Source: Bradyrhizobium sp. CSA207
GTDB lineage: Bacteria > Pseudomonadota > Alphaproteobacteria > Rhizobiales > Xanthobacteraceae
Assembly (NCBI RefSeq): GCF_029051685.1
Contig: NZ_JAACFT010000001.1
Location: 186,001 to 250,000, forward strand
DNA length: 64,000 nucleotides
Reading direction: 5' to 3'
A program made the position numbers and the translations under genes. Below the pieces are notes generated by a model that made no database searches, had not been told where the DNA came from, and worked only from the letters and a program-made list of their open reading frames with translations. Below, one piece after another: positions 34,733-42,881 of the stretch (the first letter of the stretch is position 1; every line of letters starts with the position of its first letter).

Positions 34733-35379
34733 GCTTTCGCCGCAAGGAGCTTCTTCAGCTTGTGGACGGCGCTGTCCGGCGTGGTCACGACGGGTCGGCC
34801 GGTGGCCTCCGCGACCAGCGGTGCAGTTGCCGCGATGCTGAACTGCGCCAGCGCGACGACGTCGCAATCCCGTAGATCGCGTGAGGCTTCCACGATCAGC
34901 CTGTCGTGCTCGGCACGGTCGCCGCGATCGAGCGCGGCCAGCGCGCCTTCGGCAAGCTTCGGCACGAGCTCGACGGAGGCGGGAAATTCCGGTGGCATCG
35001 AGACCAGCGTCGGCGGGAAGGTCGAGAGCAGGCCGATGCGCTTGCCCATCGTCACCGCCTGCTCGATCATGGCCTCGTTCGGCTTCAGCACCGGCTTCGG
35101 CGCATGCGCTTGGGCGACCGCCTCGATGCAGGGGCCGAACGCCGAGCAGGTGAACAGGATCGCGTCGGCCCCCGTCGCCGCCGCATAATCGCCGAGCGCA
35201 AGGAAGCGCTCGGTCATGGCATCGTTGAGCGTGCCGTCATGGGCCAGGTCCGCGGACAGGCTGTCATCGAGCAGGTTCATCAGCCGCGCCTGCGGCCACG
35301 CCTTCGCGAATGCCGCCTCGATCGGGGCGATGGAATGCTTGAGGGCATGGATCAGGGCGATGCGAGGAGGCGTCGTCAT
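34729..35379 (-). CDS. Aspartate/glutamate racemase family protein
   Basis: 216-residue member of the Asp/Glu/hydantoin racemase superfamily. The N-terminal catalytic cysteine region is intact (LFTCSAFGPCIE). The C-terminal half, where a second Cys normally sits in a GC-T/A motif, reads VVALAQFSIAAT with no cysteine, so a one-base or decarboxylase-like mechanism is possible. It lies downstream of the AapJ-type gene on the same strand, with a family D repeat in between. It may handle D-amino acids or their analogues; this is inference. Confidence 0.82.
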   Translation of the reverse strand: MTTPPRIALIHALKHSIAPIEAAFAKAWPQARLMNLLDDSLSADLAHDGTLNDAMTERFLALGDYAAATGADAILFTCSAFGPCIEAVAQAHAPKPVLKPNEAMIEQAVTMGKRIGLLSTFPPTLVSMPPEFPASVELVPKLAEGALAALDRGDRAEHDRLIVEASRDLRDCDVVALAQFSIAATAPLVAEATGRPVVTTPDSAVHKLKKLLAAKA

Positions 35380-35400
35380 TGGATGTGATTACCTGGTCTC

Positions 35401-35513
35401 GTGCCCCGGACGCAGCGCAATGCGCAGTATTGCGCTGTCGAGCCGGGGCCCATCTTGGCCGCTGGTCCCGGCTCAGCGCAGCGGCGTTACATGCTGCGGC
35501 GCGTCCGGGACAC
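35401..35513. repeat. Palindromic repeat, family D, copy 1
   Basis: Begins GTGCCCCGGACGCAGCGCAA and ends GCGCGTCCGGGACACG, with inner GAGCCGGGGCC / GGTCCCGGCTC. It separates the AapJ-type and racemase-like genes. A second copy is at 61124. Confidence 0.85.
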
Positions 35514-35519
35514 GCGTAC

Positions 35520-36533
35520 TTACTTGAACGGCACCGCGTACATCAAGCCGCCCTTGCTCCAGAGCCCGTTGAGGCCGCGCTCGAGCTTGAGCGGGCTGGC
35601 CTTGCCGACATTGCGCTCGTAGATCTCGCCGTAATTACCGCCTGCCTTGATCGCCGTGGCCAGCCATTTGTTGTCCAGCCCGAGCCGCGAGCCGAGATCG
35701 CCGGAGGTGCCGAGCAGGCGCTGCACCGCGGGCGTCTGCGACTTCGCCATCTCGTCGACATTGCCTTGCGTGACGCCGAGCTCCTCGGCTTCGATCAGCC
35801 CATAGTGCAACCAGGCGATGATGTCGCTCCAGACCTCGTCGCCGTTGCGGGTGAAGGGTCCGAGCGGTTCCTTGCTGATCGTCTGGGGCAGCACGACGTA
35901 GTCGGCCGGATTGGGGGCTGCGGTCGTCACGGCGCCGGCGAGGGCGGAAGCGTCCTGGGTCATGGCATCGCAACGCCCGCCGAAGAAAGTCTGGTACATG
36001 GTGTCGACGCGGTCGAACACCAGCGGCTTCCAGTCGATGCCGTTGGCGCGGCCGTAATCGCCGAGCGTGACCTCATGCGTGGTGCCCTGCGCGACGCAGA
36101 CGGTGGCGCCCTTGAGGTCCTTGATCTCCTTCACGCCGAGGTCCTTCTTCACGACAAAGCCCTGGCCGTCGTAGAAGTTGATTGGGCCCTGCCGCAGGCC
36201 CAGCGTGACGCCGCGCAGATAAGTCTGCGTCGAGTTGCGGTAGAGCACGTCGATCTCGCCCGATTGCAGAGCGGTGAAACGGTTCTGCGCGGTCAGCGAG
36301 ACGTAGCGCACCTTGCTCGGATCGCCGAGCACGGCGGCCGCGAGCGCGCGGCAATAGTCGACGTCAAGGCCCTTGTAGTTGCCTTGCGAGTCGGGCGCGG
36401 AGAAACCGGCAAAGCCGGCACTGACGCCGCACACCAACGTGCCGCGGCTTTTCACCGTGTCGAGCGTCGCGGCCGACGCGACAACCGTCGATGCCGCGAG
36501 CAGGCCTGCCGCGATAACCATTTTCCTCATCAT
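35520..36533 (-). CDS. aapJ: General L-amino-acid ABC transporter binding protein (AapJ type)
   Basis: 337-residue periplasmic binding protein with signal peptide MMRKMVIAAGLLAASTVVAS cut near ASAATL. The AapJ/BztA hallmarks are visible: VKSRGTLVCGVSAGFAGFS, DVDYCRALAAAVLG, and LGLRQGPINFYDGQGFVV. A strong ribosome site (AGGGGAG) precedes it. It follows the aminotransferase gene by 12 bases; the matching permeases are encoded divergently beyond the RpiR gene. The ligand is presumably a broad or special amino acid. Confidence 0.92.
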   Translation of the reverse strand: MMRKMVIAAGLLAASTVVASAATLDTVKSRGTLVCGVSAGFAGFSAPDSQGNYKGLDVDYCRALAAAVLGDPSKVRYVSLTAQNRFTALQSGEIDVLYRNSTQTYLRGVTLGLRQGPINFYDGQGFVVKKDLGVKEIKDLKGATVCVAQGTTHEVTLGDYGRANGIDWKPLVFDRVDTMYQTFFGGRCDAMTQDASALAGAVTTAAPNPADYVVLPQTISKEPLGPFTRNGDEVWSDIIAWLHYGLIEAEELGVTQGNVDEMAKSQTPAVQRLLGTSGDLGSRLGLDNKWLATAIKAGGNYGEIYERNVGKASPLKLERGLNGLWSKGGLMYAVPFK

Positions 36534-36545
36534 GCTAGTCTCCCC

Positions 36546-37895
36546 TCAGTGATTGACACTACGCAATACGTTGTCGACGGCCGTGCCGAGCTTGTCGACG
36601 ATCAGGTCGATCTCCTCAGCCGAAGCGATATAGGGCGGCGCCAGCAGCACGTGGTCGCCGCGGACCCCGTCCACTGTGCCGCCGCCGGGATAGCAGCCGA
36701 GCCCGTTGGCAAAGGCTTCTGCCTTGATCTTCTGGTTGAGCTTGAGCGCCGGATCGAATGATGTGCGACCGGCGCGATCGGCGACGAGCTCGATCGCCCA
36801 GAACAGGCCGCGTCCCCTGATGTCGCCGACATGGCGGTGATTGCCGAAGCGTTCGACGAGGCGCTGCTCGAGCTGCTTGCCGCGCTCCTTGACGCGATCG
36901 AGCAGCCGATCCTCGCGGATCACATCCTGCACCGCGAGCGCGGCCGCGCAGGCGAGGGGGTGCGCCAGATAAGTATGGCCGTGCTGGAACGCGCCCGAAG
37001 CGGCGCGGATGGTGTCGATGATCCTGCCGCTCGCGAGCATCGCGCCGATCGGCTGATAGCCGCCGCCGAGCCCCTTTGCGATGGCCTGGATGTCCGGCGC
37101 GACGCCTTCCTGCTCCCAGGCGTGTGTCGTGCCGGTGCGGCCCATGCCGCACATGACCTCGTCGAGGATGAGCAGCGCGCCGTGGCGGTCGCAAATCTCG
37201 CGGACCGCCTTGAAGTAGCCGTCCGGCGCGGTCACGGCGCCGGCGGTGGCGCCGACGACGGGCTCGGCCAGGAATGCTGCAACGGTATTGGGACCTAGCC
37301 GTTGAAACTCGGCTTCGAGCTCGGCTGCGAGCCGCGCCACGAACTGCGCATCCGACTCGCCGTCGTGCTTCTCATGATAGGCAAAGGCGGGCGTGACATG
37401 GCTGAAGGCGGGCGACAGCAGCGGCGCATAGGGCGCGCGGCGCCAGGCGTTGCCGCCGGCGGCGAGTGCGCCCAGCGTGTTGCCGTGGTAGCTCTGCCGC
37501 CGCGCGATGAAGTGCTGCCGCTGCGGCTCGCCGCGCTCGATGAAATATTGTCGCGCGAGCTTGATGCTGGCTTCGATCGCCTCCGATCCGCCGCTGACGA
37601 AATAGGCGTAGGCGAGACCGCCCGGCTCGTGCCCGACCAGCGTTTCGGCCAGCCCCTCCGCCGGCTCGGACGAGAAGAAGGCGGTGTGGGCATAGGCCAG
37701 CGTCGAGGCCTGCTTCGCTATTGCTGCGATCACGCGCGGGTGCTGGTGGCCGAGGCAGGAGACCGCTGCGCCGCCGGAGGCGTCGATCACGCGGCGCCCG
37801 TCCTCGGCGAAGAGGTAGACGCCTTCGCCGCCGATCGCCTTGGGCGGCGTCTCGCGCAACGAGCGATGTAGCACGCGGCTGATTCGAGCGGCCAT
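36546..37895 (-). CDS. Class III PLP-dependent aminotransferase
   Basis: 449-residue fold-type I aminotransferase. The PLP lysine is Lys274 (AIAKGLGGGY), the cofactor-ring Asp is Asp245 (LLILDEVMCGMGRTG), and SGGSEAIEASIKLARQY forms the phosphate-binding part. Members use omega-amino acids, beta-alanine, putrescine or 2,2-dialkyl substrates, and the sequence does not say which. It is 3 bases after the RpiR stop and 12 bases before the AapJ-type gene, so it likely degrades the amino acid brought in by this transporter. Confidence 0.93.
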   Translation of the reverse strand: MAARISRVLHRSLRETPPKAIGGEGVYLFAEDGRRVIDASGGAAVSCLGHQHPRVIAAIAKQASTLAYAHTAFFSSEPAEGLAETLVGHEPGGLAYAYFVSGGSEAIEASIKLARQYFIERGEPQRQHFIARRQSYHGNTLGALAAGGNAWRRAPYAPLLSPAFSHVTPAFAYHEKHDGESDAQFVARLAAELEAEFQRLGPNTVAAFLAEPVVGATAGAVTAPDGYFKAVREICDRHGALLILDEVMCGMGRTGTTHAWEQEGVAPDIQAIAKGLGGGYQPIGAMLASGRIIDTIRAASGAFQHGHTYLAHPLACAAALAVQDVIREDRLLDRVKERGKQLEQRLVERFGNHRHVGDIRGRGLFWAIELVADRAGRTSFDPALKLNQKIKAEAFANGLGCYPGGGTVDGVRGDHVLLAPPYIASAEEIDLIVDKLGTAVDNVLRSVNH

Positions 37896-37898
37896 GGA

Positions 37899-38771
37899 TC
37901 AACCTTTCTCTGAAACGTAGGTGGAGGCCGCGGCCAGCCGCACCTCGGTATCCTGAAGGCGCTTCTTCGCCGCCGTGCCGCCGAGCGAGAACGTCACCGC
38001 GGCCAGCGACTGCGCAATCGCGATTGCGCCGGTGAGGCTCGGGAAGAAGCCGGGCGAGGATGCCGCTTCGAACAGCAGCACGTGGTCGGCGCCTTCGGCC
38101 ATCGGTGCCGCCACGCTGTCCGCGATCGCGATCAGCGTCGCACCGGCGCGATAGGCAGCCTGCGCGACCCGAACGCTCGCATGCGTATAGGGCAGAAAGC
38201 CGATGACGATGACGGCTTGGCCGGGGCGAAAGGCGCCGAGGTCGAGATCGTCAGGACCGGACCCGCCGACGATCTGCACCTGATCGGGACGGAACAGCCG
38301 CAGCTCGTAGTTCAGCAACTCCGCGACGCTGCGGCAGCTTCGATAGCCGGTGATCCAGATCCGCTTTGCGACGTGCAGTGCACGCGCCGCCTCCGCAATC
38401 GGCTGCGCTGGGATGCGCAGAAGGCCGGCAGACTCGGCGTCGAACTTGTCGGTCACGAGTGCGACATCGGCGTTGGGACCGTGGCGGCGGCTTTTCGCGC
38501 GCACGGAAAAGGGCGCCAGCTGCGACGGTCGCCGCGCTTCCGTCAGCGCGGCGCGCAATTCGTCCCAGCCGGAATAGCCGATCGCTTTCGCAAGCCGCGT
38601 GAACGCGGCGGGATCGGCGCCGGCAACCGCTGCAAGATCGCGCATCGAGCGGGTGGTGGCGTCGTAATCGTTGGCCGCAACGAAGCGTCCGACCTCCTGC
38701 AGCCGCATCGGGAGCGATGGCAATGCAATGCGCAGTTCGCTCAGGGGCGAGAATTTCGCGGGCTCGGCCAT
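37899..38771 (-). CDS. MurR/RpiR family transcriptional regulator
   Basis: 290 residues. The N-terminal HTH_6 domain (RSMRDLAAVAGADPAAFTRL) is followed by a SIS sugar-isomerase-type sensing domain (RIWITGYRSCRSVAELLNYE, then AVIVIGFLPYTHASVRVAQAA). The start at 38771 gives the usual length; no good ribosome site is visible, and long upstream in-frame extensions cover the divergent permease gene. The first gene of the RpiR-aminotransferase-AapJ operon. It probably regulates itself and the divergent permeases through the inverted repeat at 38780. Confidence 0.9.
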   Translation of the reverse strand: MAEPAKFSPLSELRIALPSLPMRLQEVGRFVAANDYDATTRSMRDLAAVAGADPAAFTRLAKAIGYSGWDELRAALTEARRPSQLAPFSVRAKSRRHGPNADVALVTDKFDAESAGLLRIPAQPIAEAARALHVAKRIWITGYRSCRSVAELLNYELRLFRPDQVQIVGGSGPDDLDLGAFRPGQAVIVIGFLPYTHASVRVAQAAYRAGATLIAIADSVAAPMAEGADHVLLFEAASSPGFFPSLTGAIAIAQSLAAVTFSLGGTAAKKRLQDTEVRLAAASTYVSEKG

Positions 38772-38779
38772 GAAACATT

Positions 38780-38808
38780 TGTTGCACGAACTGAAGTTTG
38801 GTGCAACA
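38780..38808. promoter_or_regulatory. Inverted repeat between RpiR and aapQ (candidate operator)
   Basis: TGTTGCAC at 38780-38787 and GTGCAACA at 38801-38808, perfect 8-base arms with a 13-base spacer that itself holds AACT-GA-AGTT. It lies 9 bases upstream of the RpiR start and about 50 bases before the aapQ start, where a shared operator is expected. Confidence 0.6.
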
Positions 38809-38858
38809 GTTGACGTGCGCCGCCGGAAATCGCTGCTTTCGATGAGGATTTTTGTGCT

Positions 38859-40046
38859 GTGACCACCGATGATCCCAGGCCTCCGCCACGTCGCCGTTTG
38901 TCTGTCGCGCTCGGAAGCCGCGAGCTGAAGGGCCTGTTCTGGCAAATTCTGGTGGTCGGGATTGCGGTTGCCGTGATCGCCTTTCTCTGGTCCAACACCG
39001 TCACCAACCTGTCGGCCCGCCGCATCACCACCGGCTTTGCCTTCCTCGGCCGCGAGGCCGGCATGCCCATCGCCGATAGTCTTGTCGCCTACAATCCGAG
39101 AGATACCTACCTCTGGGCCTTCGTCGTCGGCGTCGCCAACACCTTGCGCGTCGCCGTGATCGGTATCGTGCTCGCGACGATGTTGGGCACGCTGATCGGG
39201 ATCTCGCGGCTGTCGGCCAACTGGCTGCTCTCCCACCTTGCCGCCGTCTATGTCGAGGTGCTGCGCGACATCCCGCTGCTGCTCCAGCTGTTGTTCTGGT
39301 ACGTCCTGATGCAGGCGCTGCCGGCCGCGCGCGCGGCGTTTCGGCCGATCGATGGCGTGTTCCTCTCCAACCGCGGCCTGATCCTGCCGGCGATCCCGAT
39401 CGGGACGCCGCAACTTTGGGTGTTCTGCACGGCCGTGCTGGGCGTGGCCGTGTTCTATGGCGTCCGGCGATGGCTGATCGCGCGGCAGATGCGCGACGGC
39501 AAGCCACGGCCGGCCTGGCCTTTTGCGCTTGGTCTGATCGTCGCGCTTCCGGCGCTCGTGTCCGTGCTGCTCGGCGTGCCCTGGACGATCGAATGGCCCG
39601 AATTGCGCGGCTTCAACTTCGTCGGCGGGTTGACGCTCGCGCCGGAATATTTTGCGCTTCTGATCGCGCTCGTTACTTACACTTCCGCCTTCATCGCCGA
39701 GATCGTGCGCAGCGGTATCCAGTCGGTGCCGCGTGGCCAGTGGGATGCCGCCAATGCGCTAGGCCTCCGTCGCAGCTTCATGCTGCGGCAGATCATCTTG
39801 CCGCAGGCCATGCGGGTGATCGTGCCGCCGATGACCAGCCAGTATCTCAACTTGACCAAAAACTCCTCGCTCGCGGTGGCGATCGGCTACCAGGACGTCG
39901 TCTCGATCGCCAACACTACGCTGAACCAGACCGGACAGGCGATCGAGGCGATCGCGCTGATCATGGCGGTGTTCCTGACCATCAGCCTCGGCATCAGCTT
40001 CTTCATGAACTGGTACAATGCGCGCATCGCGCTGGTGGAGCGCTGA
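38859..40046 (+). CDS. aapQ: Amino-acid ABC transporter permease (AapQ type)
   Basis: 395-residue inner-membrane permease of the His/Glu/Gln/Arg group. It has a long N-terminal part before the first TM, an HisM-like core with ANTLRVAVIGIVLATMLG, a large insert (residues about 150-230), and the EAA loop SVPRGQWDAANALGLRRSFM. GTG start at 38859 with GAGG upstream. It forms a heterodimer with the AapM permease encoded 2 bases downstream. It is divergent from the RpiR-aminotransferase-AapJ genes. Confidence 0.92.
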   Translation: MTTDDPRPPPRRRLSVALGSRELKGLFWQILVVGIAVAVIAFLWSNTVTNLSARRITTGFAFLGREAGMPIADSLVAYNPRDTYLWAFVVGVANTLRVAVIGIVLATMLGTLIGISRLSANWLLSHLAAVYVEVLRDIPLLLQLLFWYVLMQALPAARAAFRPIDGVFLSNRGLILPAIPIGTPQLWVFCTAVLGVAVFYGVRRWLIARQMRDGKPRPAWPFALGLIVALPALVSVLLGVPWTIEWPELRGFNFVGGLTLAPEYFALLIALVTYTSAFIAEIVRSGIQSVPRGQWDAANALGLRRSFMLRQIILPQAMRVIVPPMTSQYLNLTKNSSLAVAIGYQDVVSIANTTLNQTGQAIEAIALIMAVFLTISLGISFFMNWYNARIALVER

Positions 40047-40048
40047 GC

Positions 40049-41155
40049 ATGACGGCCATTACCGACATGCCGGACGCGCCGCGCGCAGCTCGCCGCCCGC
40101 AAATGGGAAATCCGGTGCTGCGCTGGCTACGCATCAACCTGTTCTCGTCGATCCCGAACGGCATCCTCTCGGTCGTGCTCCTGGCGGTGCTCGCGAAGGG
40201 CGTCACCGGCTTCGTGCAATGGGGCATCGCCAATGCGGTCTGGCTCACGCCGGCCAACGACTCCAGCGCCTGCCGTGCCGCGCGCGGTCTTGGCGCTTGT
40301 TGGGCGGTCATCCCCGAAAAGTACCGCTTCATCCTGTTCGGCACCTATCCGTTCGACGAGCAGTGGCGGCCGGCGCTGTCGGTCCTGCTGTTCATCGCGC
40401 TGTTCTATCTGTCCTCCCGCCGCACCTTGTGGCGCCGCGAACTGGTCTATCTCTGGATCGTCGTGCTTGGCCTGATCAGCGTGCTGATGTGGGGCGGCGT
40501 GCTCGGCTTGTCGTTCGTTTCGCAGGATCGTTGGGGCGGTTTGCCGGTGACGCTGATCCTCGCCACCTTCGGCCTCGCCTTCGGCTTTCCGCTTGGCATC
40601 CTCGTCGCGCTCGGCCGGCGCTCGAATCTGCCGGCGATCCGTTCGCTCTCGGTGGTCTATGTCGAGCTGATTCGCGGCGTGCCGCTCGTGAGCCTGCTGT
40701 TCATGGCGAGCGTGATGTTTCCGCTGTTCATGCCCAGCGGCTTCAACATCGACAAGCTCCTGCGCGCGCAGATCGCGATCATCCTGTTCGCGGGCGCGTA
40801 CCTTGCCGAAGTCATTCGCGGCGGTCTTCAGGCGGTGCCGCGCGGGCAATATGAGGCGGCTGACGCGCTCGGCCTGTCCTATTGGCGGAAGAACCGGCTG
40901 ATCGTCCTGCCGCAGGCGATCCGCCACGTCATCCCGCCACTGGTCAACACCTTCATCGCGTTCTTCAAGGACACCAGCCTCGTCCTGATCATCGGCATCT
41001 TCGACCTGCTGACCACAGCCAAGACCGCGATCATCGATCCCGCCTGGCAGCAGTTTTCGGTCGAGGTCTACATCTTCGTGGCCGCGATCTATTTTGTCTT
41101 CTGCTTCGCGATGTCGCGCTACAGCCGGAGTCTGGAGGCAACGCGCGGGAGGTGA
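40049..41155 (+). CDS. aapM: Amino-acid ABC transporter permease (AapM type)
   Basis: 368-residue permease partner of AapQ. The start at 40049 follows the aapQ stop by 2 bases; longer in-frame reading lies within aapQ. The core is FGLAFGFPLGILVALGRRS with EAA loop AVPRGQYEAADALGLSYWRK and conserved VYVELIRGVPLVSLLF. The AapP-type ATPase gene that normally follows is absent: the next gene is an amidase on the other strand. The permease pair must use an ATPase encoded elsewhere. Confidence 0.92.
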   Translation: MTAITDMPDAPRAARRPQMGNPVLRWLRINLFSSIPNGILSVVLLAVLAKGVTGFVQWGIANAVWLTPANDSSACRAARGLGACWAVIPEKYRFILFGTYPFDEQWRPALSVLLFIALFYLSSRRTLWRRELVYLWIVVLGLISVLMWGGVLGLSFVSQDRWGGLPVTLILATFGLAFGFPLGILVALGRRSNLPAIRSLSVVYVELIRGVPLVSLLFMASVMFPLFMPSGFNIDKLLRAQIAIILFAGAYLAEVIRGGLQAVPRGQYEAADALGLSYWRKNRLIVLPQAIRHVIPPLVNTFIAFFKDTSLVLIIGIFDLLTTAKTAIIDPAWQQFSVEVYIFVAAIYFVFCFAMSRYSRSLEATRGR

Positions 41156-41165
41156 GGGTCTCTTC

Positions 41166-41317
41166 CTTCTCCCCTTGTGGGAGAAGGTGGCGCGAAGCGC
41201 CGGATGAGGGGTTCTATCGTCGAATTCGGACGGTGAGATTGCCCCTCGCGGAGAGATACCCCTCACCCGTCTCGCCGCTATGCGGCGAGCCACCCTCTCC
41301 CACAAGGGGAGAGGGTG
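41166..41317. repeat. Palindromic repeat, family C, copy 1
   Basis: Outer arms CTTCTCCCCTTGTGGGAGAA / CTCTCCCACAAGGGGAGAG with inner GCGAAGCGCCGGATGAGGGG and CCCCTCACCCGTCTCG. It fills the convergent gap between aapM and the amidase. A second copy is at 44899, in another convergent gap. Confidence 0.88.
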
Positions 41318-41342
41318 CTACCGAGCTCGCGCTTTGAAACGA

Positions 41343-42761
41343 TTACTTCCTCACCCTAGGATCGATCGGCGTGGTCCCGCGCAGGCCCAGAATATCCTCC
41401 AGCACCTTTGCGCCCGCGATGACCTGCGCGTCTGCGCGCGGCGCGCCGACCACCTGCACGCCGACCGGCAGGCCCGATGCCGTGAAGCCGCAGGGCAGCG
41501 ACAGCGCGGGGCAGCAGGCGAGCGTGATCGCATAGACGATGCCGAGCCATTCAATGTAATTGTCGAACCTCTTGCCGGCGCATTCGGCGACATAGCGGTT
41601 CTCGATCGGGAAGGGCGGCACGATCGTCGTCGGCACGAGAAGCAGATCGTAGGTTTGGAAGAACTCGACCGCGCGCGCGGTCATTCCGACGCGCTGCGCC
41701 TCGGCGCGTTCGAGCTTTTCGACCGTGAGCTTGAGCCCTTCCTCGATATTCCAGATCACCTCGGGCTTGAGCAGGTCGCGCTTGGTCCGCAGCAATTGCG
41801 CCTTGCTGATTGCGAAGTCGAACGCGCGCAGCACGTGGAAGCATTCGTGCGCTTCACGCCAGTCGGGATGCGCTTCCTCGACGGTGGCGCCAGCCTCAGT
41901 GAAGCGCTCCGCCGCTTTGCGCGTGATCGCCTTGACTTCGGGATCGACCGGCGTGATGCCGAGATCGGGCGAATAGGCGATGCGCAGCGGTTTCGTGCCC
42001 GATCGCGCCGCCGACAGGAACGAGGTCGAAGGCGCCGGCAGCGACAGCGGATCGGCCGCATAGTCACCGCTCATGGCATCGAGCAGCAGGGCGAGATCCT
42101 CGACGTTGCGGGCCATCGGGCCCTGGACACCGAGATTGCGGTCGATGCCCGCTTTTGGCGTATGTGCGACACGGCCGATGCTCGGCCGCATGCCGACGAT
42201 GCCGCAGAAGCTCGCCGGGCTTCGCAGGCTGCCGCCCATGTCGGAGCCTTGCGCGAGCCAGGCCATGCCGGTTGCAAGCGCCGCGGCGGCGCCGCCTGAA
42301 GAGCCGGCCGCAGATTTGGTCGTGTCCCAGGGATTGAGGGTTGCACCGAACACTTCGTTGAATGTGTTGGCGCCGGCGCCGAACTCCGGCGTGTTGGATT
42401 TGGCGTAGACGACTGCGCCGTTACCTTCGAGATTCTCGACCATGAGGTCGGACTGTTTAGGCACATTGTCCCTGAAGATCGGCGAGCCCTGCGTGTTCAG
42501 CACGCCGGCGACGTCGGTCAGGTCCTTGATCGGCACCGGTAAGCCCGCGAGCAGCCCGCGCGCGCCGGCCGGCTTCTGCATCAGCGCCTTGGCGTTGGTC
42601 CGTGCGCGGTCGAAGCACAGCGTGGGCAGCGCATTGACCTTGCCGTCAACCTCGGCGATGCGCTTCTCCAGCACATCCAGAAGTTCGAGCGGGGAGATAT
42701 CGCCGGAACGCAGCTTGTCGACGACGGTGCAGGCCGTTTCGCGGATCAGGTCTTGAGACAA
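41343..42761 (-). CDS. Amidase signature family enzyme
   Basis: 472-residue amidase with the Ser-cisSer-Lys triad: Lys79 (PVPIKDLTD), cis-Ser154 (AAGSSGG) and nucleophile Ser178 (GSDMGGSLR). The TTG start at 42761 is supported by AGGAG 8 bases upstream. There is no signal peptide. It could hydrolyse amides of amino or organic acids next to the amino-acid importer; the specific substrate is unknown. Family A repeat lies immediately upstream. Confidence 0.93.
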   Translation of the reverse strand: MSQDLIRETACTVVDKLRSGDISPLELLDVLEKRIAEVDGKVNALPTLCFDRARTNAKALMQKPAGARGLLAGLPVPIKDLTDVAGVLNTQGSPIFRDNVPKQSDLMVENLEGNGAVVYAKSNTPEFGAGANTFNEVFGATLNPWDTTKSAAGSSGGAAAALATGMAWLAQGSDMGGSLRSPASFCGIVGMRPSIGRVAHTPKAGIDRNLGVQGPMARNVEDLALLLDAMSGDYAADPLSLPAPSTSFLSAARSGTKPLRIAYSPDLGITPVDPEVKAITRKAAERFTEAGATVEEAHPDWREAHECFHVLRAFDFAISKAQLLRTKRDLLKPEVIWNIEEGLKLTVEKLERAEAQRVGMTARAVEFFQTYDLLLVPTTIVPPFPIENRYVAECAGKRFDNYIEWLGIVYAITLACCPALSLPCGFTASGLPVGVQVVGAPRADAQVIAGAKVLEDILGLRGTTPIDPRVRK

Positions 42762-42791
42762 TTAGTTTACTCCTGTGCTTATTCTAGGCTC

Positions 42792-42872
42792 CGTCATTGC
42801 GAGCGAAGCGAAGCAATCCAGAAATATACCTGCGGTGGCAGTCTGGATTGCTTCGCGTCGCTCGCAATGACG
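42792..42872. repeat. Palindromic repeat, family A, copy 4
   Basis: Left CGTCATTGCGAGCGAAGCGA and AGCAATCCAG, right CTGGATTGCTTCGCG and CTCGCAATGACG. It lies between the SDR gene and the amidase gene, both on the minus strand. Confidence 0.9.
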
Positions 42873-42881
42873 AGGATAGCG

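Noticed and set aside
38772-39413. Long N-terminal extension of the RpiR regulator
   Set aside because: It runs antisense through the aapQ gene and past the divergent promoter; the family length fits a start at 38771.
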